Source of the DNA: Thermoproteota archaeon
GTDB lineage: Archaea > Korarchaeota > Korarchaeia > Korarchaeales > Korarchaeaceae
Reading direction: 5' to 3'
Length of the DNA: 28,412 nucleotides
Assembly (NCBI GenBank): GCA_003661365.1
Contig: QMVZ01000007.1
Span: 1 to 28,412, forward strand
The notes beneath the pieces are model-generated. The model searched no databases, had not been told where the DNA came from, and worked only from the letters and a program-made list of their open reading frames with translations. A program made the position numbers and the translations under genes. Shown in pieces: positions 9,129 to 14,249 of this stretch (position 1 is its first letter; every line of letters starts with the position of its first letter).

Positions 9129-9154
9129 AGACCCAGAACCTTTTGTCTGGGTCT
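9129..9154 (-). promoter_or_regulatory. Leader stem-loop before the 9104 gene
   Basis: A perfect 9-base inverted repeat (AGACCCAGA, 8-base loop, TCTGGGTCT) lies in the predicted 5' leader, about 25 bases before ATG 9104 and just before the GGGAGAG ribosome site. It could stabilise the transcript, modulate translation or mark a processing site. An intrinsic terminator is unlikely because no T-run follows. Confidence 0.55.
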
Positions 9155-9184
9155 TAGAGCCCGAGATCCCTTAGGAGAATTGAG

Positions 9185-9192
9185 AATAAAAA
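9185..9192 (-). promoter_or_regulatory. TATA-like box for the membrane-protein operon
   Basis: On the minus strand TTTTTATT follows CGCTTTC directly after operator 1. A start about 25 bases on would fall near 9163-9167, giving a leader of about 60 bases that holds the hairpin and ribosome site for the gene at 9104. All four operators lie upstream of this box. Confidence 0.5.
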
Positions 9193-9199
9193 GAAAGCG

Positions 9200-9278
9200 T
9201 CACACTAAAGTGTGATTGAATCAAACTAGAGTTTGATGGGATCAAACTAAAGTGTGATGCCGTCACACTAAAGTGTGA
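9200..9278. promoter_or_regulatory. Array of four 16-bp operators with exact 21-bp spacing
   Basis: Four near-identical inverted repeats occupy 9200-9215, 9221-9236, 9242-9257 and 9263-9278. Their consensus is TCAMACTARAGTKTGA, 7-base arms around two central bases. Sites 1, 2 and 4 have perfect arms; site 3 mixes one arm of each type. Starts are separated by exactly 21 bp (two helical turns), so all sites face the same side of the DNA. The spacers (TTGAA, TGGGA, TGCCG) are not conserved. The array lies between the stop of a winged-helix gene (9282) and the promoter of the membrane-protein operon. This indicates cooperative binding by a dimeric regulator, most simply the adjacent winged-helix protein. 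Confidence 0.9.
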
Positions 9279-9281
9279 TAT

Positions 9282-9674
9282 TTAAATCTTTCGTATGAAT
9301 TCTTTCATCTCCTTGAGTTTTAGACCTTGTTCGGTTAGGAAGAACATTCCCTTATGATTTTCTTGAACGAAGCCCTTGTCCTTAAGCCTTTCTAAGATCT
9401 TCTTCGTCCCCGACCAAGAATAACCCGTTTCGTTCGAGACCTCTGCAACCGTTTTTTGGTGACTGTCTAGGGACCATAGGACCCTTATCTCCCCCTCGTT
9501 TAACTGAATTAGCTTCTTTATTCGGTTTTTCTCTTCATGGAGGACAAGCAAGAAGGAAATGTATATGGCCATCGAGATAAAGGAGATTGGGACCGCAAGG
9601 GCTCCCCCCATCACTCCCAGCATAAACATGAGTGGGATCGGGAGCCATTGCAAGATCTCCTTTATCCTTATCAT
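9282..9674 (-). CDS. Membrane-anchored winged-helix transcription regulator
   Basis: The 130-residue protein has two hydrophobic helices at about residues 11-45 (PIPLMFMLGVMGG, ISMAIYISFLLVL). A charged linker follows, then a winged-helix domain at about 57-120 (NEGEIRVLWSLD, TVAEVSNETGYSWSGTKKI, GFVQENHKGMFFLTEQG) of the MarR/ArsR-like type. The DNA-binding part is cytosolic and tethered to the membrane. The gene ends 4 bases from the operator array at 9200-9278, making it the likely regulator of the downstream envelope operon. Its start overlaps the upstream TGA (ATGA), so it is co-expressed with the ATPase/nuclease genes. Whether it activates or represses is unknown, but sites upstream of the TATA-like box fit activation better. 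No sensor domain is visible. Confidence 0.82.
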   Translation of the reverse strand: MIRIKEILQWLPIPLMFMLGVMGGALAVPISFISMAIYISFLLVLHEEKNRIKKLIQLNEGEIRVLWSLDSHQKTVAEVSNETGYSWSGTKKILERLKDKGFVQENHKGMFFLTEQGLKLKEMKEFIRKI

Positions 9675-9991
9675 GATCCGACACCGAATAACGTCTCAAA
9701 TGGAATGTAATAGGCAAGAAGGCAACCTAGGAAGAATACGAAGACTAGAAGGACGACCCAAAAGAACCTCCTTAGTGTTCTGGTAAATAGCATCAAAAGT
9801 AGGAATAGACCGAAAAGGCCTCCGAGATCGAATAAGACTATGACGATGGTCCTAAGGCTTATAAGTCCCCTCAATAACTTGATATCTGGGATTACTTGGG
9901 CTAAACGCTCGTGTATAAGCTCCATCACCTTCTTTAAAATTTGTATAATGTTATACAACCAATCCTCCTCCAACTTCACATCACCCCCCAC
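9671..9991 (-). CDS. Small membrane protein with C-terminal hydrophobic helices
   Basis: The 106-residue protein has an amphipathic N-terminal region (about 1-45) and two or three hydrophobic helices (LRTIVIVLFDLGGLFGLFLLLML, FFWVVLLVFVFFLGCLLAYYI). Starts could be GTG 9991, GTG 9979 or TTG 9976. The strong GGGGGTGAT lies just before 9979, so the shorter forms are plausible. It overlaps the nuclease gene upstream, and its TGA overlaps the winged-helix ATG downstream. Function is unknown. Sitting directly before a membrane-bound regulator, it could be its partner or sensor. It is also small and hydrophobic enough to be a virion membrane protein. Both are inference. Confidence 0.72.
   Translation of the reverse strand: MGGDVKLEEDWLYNIIQILKKVMELIHERLAQVIPDIKLLRGLISLRTIVIVLFDLGGLFGLFLLLMLFTRTLRRFFWVVLLVFVFFLGCLLAYYIPFETLFGVGS
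9941..9958. promoter_or_regulatory. Inverted repeat TTGTATAA-TG-TTATACAA
   Basis: A perfect 8+2+8 inverted repeat lies inside the N-terminal part of the membrane-protein gene at 9671-9991. Its half-site matches the TTGTAYAA motif iterated at 18579-18645 and present at 10450 and 10486. It may be an internal operator; no clear promoter accompanies it. Confidence 0.45.
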
Positions 9992-10632
9992 TTTCTGAGC
10001 AAGCTTCTGACAAGGGCTTGGGCTGACCTATAACCCCGTCCGTCCCTCACAAGCTTCCTCCTTCGGTTGGGCTGGGTGTAGAGCCATGAGCAATCGAGCA
10101 CGTCCAAGGGAGTCATCGGGTTGCCCTCGACAAGCCAAACCGCAAACGGTTCTGGATGCTCTCGGCTGAAGCCCCGTTGCACCTGGGTTCTCGGGTCGCC
10201 CGTAGTCGTCCATTTGACCTCGATATAGCCCTTCTCGAAGCCGTAAACAACAATATCATAGGGAGCGTCGCTCGATTCTGCTGGGAAAACTTTTACCCAA
10301 TCTGGAACCAAGATAGCAATTGCCGTTTCAACTAAAGCTTCAATCTCCTTAGCCTTGTCCCTCCTTACCCTGTTATCGAATACGATAAGGCCTAGCTCTA
10401 GGTGTGCACACATACGCCTTATATGATGATATATTGACTCATTTGCAATTTGTACAAACCTCGACCTACCTAAGTTTTGTAATTTTTGTACAAAAATCGA
10501 CAAAGCTTTATGAATTGACGAGAGCAAGAGAGAAAGAGAGAGATGACCGACGGGCCAAATAGGGGCCTGGCCGACCTCTTCATGCCATATATCATCCATC
10601 AGATTGGGTAAAATCAAGTTGTTTAGGTTCAT
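9976..10632 (-). CDS. PD-(D/E)XK-like nuclease
   Basis: The 218-residue protein carries the core signature of the PD-(D/E)XK restriction-endonuclease fold. A helix with acidic residues (AKEIEALVETAIAI, about 94-107) is followed by D126 (APYDIVVYG), a strand turn and E138-x-K140 (GYIEVKW). The C-terminal part is Arg-rich (QPNRRRKLVRDGRG), suited to DNA binding. The ATG at 10632 has a GGGGAGG ribosome site and overlaps the ATPase gene by 41 bases. ATG 10599, overlapping the ATPase stop, is a second option. Close coupling with the FtsK/HerA-type ATPase suggests a nuclease-motor pair for DNA ends, processing or packaging (inference). A Holliday-junction resolvase role is also possible. Confidence 0.72.
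   Translation of the reverse strand: MNLNNLILPNLMDDIWHEEVGQAPIWPVGHLSLSLLLSSIHKALSIFVQKLQNLGRSRFVQIANESIYHHIRRMCAHLELGLIVFDNRVRRDKAKEIEALVETAIAILVPDWVKVFPAESSDAPYDIVVYGFEKGYIEVKWTTTGDPRTQVQRGFSREHPEPFAVWLVEGNPMTPLDVLDCSWLYTQPNRRRKLVRDGRGYRSAQALVRSLLRKWGVM
10449..10497. promoter_or_regulatory. Two TTGTACAA palindromes inside the nuclease gene
   Basis: ATTTTTGTACAAAAAT (10482-10497) is a perfect 16-base palindrome, and TTTGTACAAA (10449-10458) is a perfect 10-base one; their centres are 36 bp apart. They share the TTGTAYAA core of the 18579-18645 array. They could bind the same regulator, as a remote operator or roadblock within the operon. Confidence 0.45.
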
Positions 10633-12370
10633 ATCTCAAAACCTCCCCGTACTCCTCCCACACCTTGTTGTAGATAGCACACCTGACTAATATAGCCTGA
10701 TTTCCCTCTGGAGTCGTCCCTATGGTTATACCCATTTTCTCCGCTAGAATTCTGGTTCTTTTCTTTTGCTTTGGATTTGAAAGACCTCTTATGTTCCTTA
10801 ATCTCAGTAGATACCAAGCTTTCTCAGGGTCTATCTTCCTAGCTTCGTCCTTAACTTCTACAACAGAAAAGCTCATAAGACCATCCGCATCTTGGGGTAT
10901 GAGTCTCCTAAGAGCCGTACAAAGAAGTTTGAAGTATGGAGGAGCCTTCTCGACTTCCTCCTTCCTGGGAAGTGAAAGCTCTATGAAGCCGTATTCGGTT
11001 TCCCTCTCTTCATCAAGAAGACCTGCTTTCCATCTCCCTTTCCATATCCTGTAAAGCTTGATCCCTTGCTTTCCGAGGGGCTCTAGGTCTATGCTTGGGA
11101 CCTTCTCTTCAAACCACTTAGCCCATGCTTCGGCCTCCTCTCGGGCCTCTGGGATCATGCAAGATTGAGGAACCTCTATGTTCTTCACGAAGAACCTAAA
11201 ACCAGACTTAGTAAGGAAGAACCACCTGCCTTTCAGCATCTCATACAGTCGCTCTTCCTTCATCTGGCCTCTCTGGACAAGGCCAACGTAGTAATCTAGC
11301 TTTTTCTGGACTTCGCTATCGAAGGCTTGCTTGAAGCTTTGCTTAATTCTGCCTGCCTCCGTTTCATCAAGCAAGTTGATTGGGCTCACGAAGACAGCAA
11401 ACGTATTGTCTAGGATCATCTGGGGAATGTTCTTAACCGATTGGACCTCATAGGTGAAGGTTGTATATGCGGTTTTGGTCTGCCTGAACAACGCCAGGAG
11501 GTCCGCAAAAAGCTTGCGAAGATGGAATTCCTGGCCGACAGCCCAGGCCCTCGGGGCGATAGCGGTTAGCTCCCTAAGGTGAACTATTAGGTTTATGCTA
11601 ACCGAGTTGTCCCTTAGATAGCTCAACAAATTCCATAACGTTAGATAGAGGCCGAATCGCCCAATATCCTCGTCCCCCGAGAAATGGGCTATACTCAAGA
11701 CAACGAAATCGTATTCATTGAGGGCCTCGATCAAGTTCGGAGGGGATATTGGGCTCTCCCCTGGGTCGCAGAAGAACCCAGAGGTTAGCATCGCCAACAT
11801 TCGAGCGGGGGTCTTGCTCCTCTTGGGATTTAGCTCCCTCAAGAAGTTCTTGATTACCTTCTGAACGGTCGCCTCCCATTTGCCCCCCGCATCATAATAA
11901 GCGTCCTGGAAGGCTCGGGCTTCCGACCTTGTGAAGAAGCCCTCAACGTGCTTGAAGGCTGAGGGGGTCATAAAATCAAGGGGAATAGGAGCCATCTCGA
12001 ATATCCTAGGAAGATATTTGCCCATAGCAAAGGGGGCATAGAACGTTAGGTATTTGACCTTCCAACCCCTGGCCTTCAAGCCTGCCTCTTTCAGCAAAAC
12101 CGATTGCTTAACGGGTCTGGGCTCAACTACTCGGCCATCCTCTAGCTTTAGGAGTTTATCTGGCATATACTTTGGGGGTTTTAGATGTCTGGTTTCGTCG
12201 TCTCCCTTGTAATCGATTATCAGAACCTTTTTACCCATCATTCTTAGCCTTTCAAGTATTGTAGTGGCTCCCCATGTCTTCCTAGACCCTCTAATTCCTA
12301 TGAAGGCCCAAGGATCGGTCGATTTAGCAAGTAAATACCTAAGATAGGCCTCTCCTTTTTCTGGGCTCAC
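10592..12370 (-). CDS. FtsK/HerA-superfamily P-loop ATPase, candidate DNA translocase
   Basis: The 592-residue protein has an N-terminal Walker A of unusual form, GIRGSRKT (residues 25-32), then VLIIDYKGDDE (49-59), which resembles the strand after Walker A in HerA/VirB4-type ATPases. A candidate Walker B strand is LIVHLREL (261-268, E267). A sensor-like region follows (QTKTAYTTFTYEVQSVKNIP, 297-316), matching the 'ignore DNA ends, wrong-site' segment of HerA/VirB4 motors. The C-terminal 150 residues are basic and may bind DNA. Start is GTG 12370, overlapping the upstream TGA. Its 3' end overlaps the nuclease gene. Such motors package viral genomes or pump DNA in conjugation. The absence of other conjugation genes here favours packaging, but that is inference. 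Confidence 0.82.
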   Translation of the reverse strand: MSPEKGEAYLRYLLAKSTDPWAFIGIRGSRKTWGATTILERLRMMGKKVLIIDYKGDDETRHLKPPKYMPDKLLKLEDGRVVEPRPVKQSVLLKEAGLKARGWKVKYLTFYAPFAMGKYLPRIFEMAPIPLDFMTPSAFKHVEGFFTRSEARAFQDAYYDAGGKWEATVQKVIKNFLRELNPKRSKTPARMLAMLTSGFFCDPGESPISPPNLIEALNEYDFVVLSIAHFSGDEDIGRFGLYLTLWNLLSYLRDNSVSINLIVHLRELTAIAPRAWAVGQEFHLRKLFADLLALFRQTKTAYTTFTYEVQSVKNIPQMILDNTFAVFVSPINLLDETEAGRIKQSFKQAFDSEVQKKLDYYVGLVQRGQMKEERLYEMLKGRWFFLTKSGFRFFVKNIEVPQSCMIPEAREEAEAWAKWFEEKVPSIDLEPLGKQGIKLYRIWKGRWKAGLLDEERETEYGFIELSLPRKEEVEKAPPYFKLLCTALRRLIPQDADGLMSFSVVEVKDEARKIDPEKAWYLLRLRNIRGLSNPKQKKRTRILAEKMGITIGTTPEGNQAILVRCAIYNKVWEEYGEVLRYEPKQLDFTQSDG

Positions 12371-12768
12371 TCAAACCCCTCCTCTTCCCCTGGGGGTAAG
12401 ATTCTCCCCATTTCTCCCTCTGGGATCTTGGCTTGCTCGCTTGCTTGTGCCAAAACCTTCTTTGGAATCCTCGGCTTAACCTTGTTGGACCAGAAGAGCC
12501 AAATTTTTCTAGTTATTTCCCCTAGCCACCTATCCCTTCCTACGACCTTGGAAAATGATATGTAAACGACCGTTTCGTAAAGCTTGGCATATTCCTCTTT
12601 TAGGTCCTTAACGTCTATCCCCGCAAGTTCCAAAACGTCTATTATGTCCCCTAGCTTGATTGCCCTTTCCAAGGGGGCATAGGGACCTTTGAAGGTCACT
12701 AGGAAGTACATAACCGTGTTCCTGATGGCTGGGAAATAGCTCGATCTAGTGACTTTTTCCTCGCTCAT
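12367..12768 (-). CDS. Unrecognised 133-residue soluble protein
   Basis: No family is recognised. The protein is mixed alpha/beta (TVMYFLVTFKGPYAPLERA, LGDIIDVLELAGIDVKDL, LYETVVYISFSKVVG) with a basic WLFWSNKVKPRIPKK stretch and a flexible acidic tail (GEMGRILPPGEEEGFE). There is no membrane segment and no cysteine pair. Start ATG 12768 overlaps the stop of the coiled-coil gene, and its TGA overlaps the GTG of the ATPase. It lies in the middle of an unbroken overlapping series, so it is probably a cytosolic partner of the ATPase. Confidence 0.75.
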   Translation of the reverse strand: MSEEKVTRSSYFPAIRNTVMYFLVTFKGPYAPLERAIKLGDIIDVLELAGIDVKDLKEEYAKLYETVVYISFSKVVGRDRWLGEITRKIWLFWSNKVKPRIPKKVLAQASEQAKIPEGEMGRILPPGEEEGFE

Positions 12769-13196
12769 CTTCTCTCGGACCTCCTAAAAACGGGCTGGTA
12801 TTTGCCCCAATTCAAGTCCCTCTTGTATTGGTAGATCCGCTCGATCTCCTCCTTCAGCGTCTTATCACTAGCTAGGAGTTGATCTCTCTTCTCTTTGATC
12901 TTCTTTAGGATAGATTCGAGTATTAGCTTAATGTCGGGTTTCTGGAACTCTGGTAAACTGAAAACCACTTCGTCCGAGTTGCCTAAAGCCTTAAACTCCT
13001 CTATCACTCCTTCTGCCTCTCTAACTAGCCTCTCGAATTCTCTTAGGGTCTCGAACTTCTTTCTATCTAGGCCTGAAGCATCTATGCTTTTATCTAGACC
13101 TCCGACGACCCTAACCCCGATCATCCTGGAAGAGATGAAGTTTATCTCCTTCTTGTATTCGTCAAGCATCCTCTCTATCTCTTCTATTTCATTCAT
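12765..13196 (-). CDS. Coiled-coil protein
   Basis: The product has 143 residues from ATG 13196 (MNEIEEIERMLDEYKKE); a TTG two codons earlier is less likely. The sequence is nearly all helical with heptad-like spacing and high Glu/Lys/Arg content (EFERLVREAEGVIEEFKAL, ILKKIKEKRDQLLASDKTLK). It has no cysteines and no membrane helix. The tail YKRDLNWGKYQPVFRRSERR is basic. It is probably structural or an adaptor. The ribosome site AGGGAGAT precedes the ATG. The stop of the 32-residue membrane peptide lies within its first codons, so translation is coupled. Confidence 0.78.
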   Translation of the reverse strand: MNEIEEIERMLDEYKKEINFISSRMIGVRVVGGLDKSIDASGLDRKKFETLREFERLVREAEGVIEEFKALGNSDEVVFSLPEFQKPDIKLILESILKKIKEKRDQLLASDKTLKEEIERIYQYKRDLNWGKYQPVFRRSERR

Positions 13197-13287
13197 CTTC
13201 AATCTCCCTTGGAATCAAATATAAGCCTCTAATAGCAAGGCAAACAATTGAGATCATTACGACCAGGAGTATCTGCAATCTACTCAT
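13189..13287 (-). CDS. 32-residue single-span membrane peptide
   Basis: This short gene runs from ATG 13287 to TGA 13189 and encodes MSRLQILLVVMISIVCLA, then RGLYLIPREIEDE. That is one transmembrane helix with a basic residue before it and an acidic tail. The ATG overlaps the last codons of the upstream gene (ATGAGTAG). A GGCGAGG ribosome site lies just upstream, and the stop overlaps the start region of the coiled-coil gene. This double coupling with correct hydrophobic pattern makes it a likely real gene despite its size. Function is unknown. It could be an assembly factor or a holin-like or regulatory micropeptide. Confidence 0.68.
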   Translation of the reverse strand: MSRLQILLVVMISIVCLAIRGLYLIPREIEDE

Positions 13288-14245
13288 ATTCCTCGCCTGG
13301 GATCGTCTCTATCTCAAGGATTTCCGCAATTCTGTTTACCGTGTAGGTCAATTCATCTAGCCTGGCCTCGATGTCGGGGGTTATCCGCTCAACGCCTCTC
13401 CATTTTTCGAGAGGCGTTCCTATCAATGGCCAAGGTTCTCCTTTAATGTAGTTTTCAACATCCGAGATCTTCGACAGCAACGCCTCTACTTCTAGCTTGC
13501 TAATCCCTGCCTCAATTAGTTTCTTCTCCAATGAGGGCTTGAGTTGGGCTAGGATCATATAGGTTACCCTGAACAACCTTTCAAGCTCCCTATATCCTTC
13601 TGCAAGGGAGCTAAGCCTGGCCTCAAGTATGGGGTATTTTATGCTTAGATTGACAAGGGCTTGCTCCCTCCTTGCTAGGTCCCTGAATAGGAATTTGACC
13701 CTGGGGTCATATACCTCAATGATCTCTTCCTTGTTGTTTTCTGGGTTCTTGTACTTGAATTGGATGGGGGGATCTGGGTTGTGTCTGGGAAGTGGCATGA
13801 ATATCTGGACGTACTTTATGTCCTGAGTCACGTTCTTCCCCTTCTTACGCCTCCAAGGTAGTGGTAGTCTGGCCTTTATGCTCCCTGAAGACTGATAGGA
13901 GGGGGGTGCGGGCCTTAGGGTTTGAATGAAGTCCGAAGCCTCCAAAACGTAGTAATCTTCCTGCCTCCTAATGGCTAGGTCGTCCCAATTATAGCCCTTA
14001 GGCAAGAAGAGGACGTAGGCAACTACGTTGGGATCTAGCTTTTTGATGCCCCAGGCCTTGTCGAAGTAGATGCCCTTGCCCTTCCTTGGACCCTCTATTC
14101 CCTCTATTGTGATCTCCCCTCCTGGAGGGGTTATACCGTGCATAAACACAACTAGCTCGGGTATGTGCCCTTTCGGAAGTGAAATCATGTAATCTATGAC
14201 ATCGTAAACCAGGGCCTCATCTATCTTCTCCTTTATCCATGACAT
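13280..14245 (-). CDS. Unrecognised soluble protein with C-terminal coiled coil
   Basis: The 321-residue protein starts at ATG 14245 behind AAGGTGATGAT. The N-terminal half is mixed alpha/beta (IPELVVFMHGITPPGGEI, VVAYVLFLPKGYNWDD, YVQIFMPLPRHNPDPP) with an internal basic stretch (LPWRRKKGKN). The C-terminal half is helical and probably coiled-coil (YRELERLFRVTYMILAQL, EVEALLSKISDVENYIKG). It has no membrane segment, no signal peptide and no cysteine motif. Its position between the 921-residue surface protein and the membrane peptide suggests a cytosolic adaptor linking the membrane proteins to the ATPase; this is inference only. Confidence 0.75.
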   Translation of the reverse strand: MSWIKEKIDEALVYDVIDYMISLPKGHIPELVVFMHGITPPGGEITIEGIEGPRKGKGIYFDKAWGIKKLDPNVVAYVLFLPKGYNWDDLAIRRQEDYYVLEASDFIQTLRPAPPSYQSSGSIKARLPLPWRRKKGKNVTQDIKYVQIFMPLPRHNPDPPIQFKYKNPENNKEEIIEVYDPRVKFLFRDLARREQALVNLSIKYPILEARLSSLAEGYRELERLFRVTYMILAQLKPSLEKKLIEAGISKLEVEALLSKISDVENYIKGEPWPLIGTPLEKWRGVERITPDIEARLDELTYTVNRIAEILEIETIPGEEYE

Positions 14246-14249
14246 ATCA

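Noticed and set aside
9129..9154. The leader hairpin as a bacterial-type terminator
   Set aside because: No T-run follows on the minus strand, and it sits just before the ribosome site of a coding operon.
8680..9174. A 164-codon plus-strand frame
   Set aside because: It is antisense to the 7824-9104 membrane protein, with no promoter and composition explained by the complementary codons.
9200..9278. Four regular repeats as a small CRISPR array
   Set aside because: The units are 16-bp inverted repeats with 5-bp spacers, far too short for CRISPR; no cas genes are present. They are operators.
10413..10632. Nuclease gene beginning at the internal ATG 10413 with the TTGTACAA palindromes as its promoter
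   Set aside because: No convincing TATA box at the right distance, whereas ATG 10632 has a GGGGAGG ribosome site and the region between keeps an open protein-like frame.
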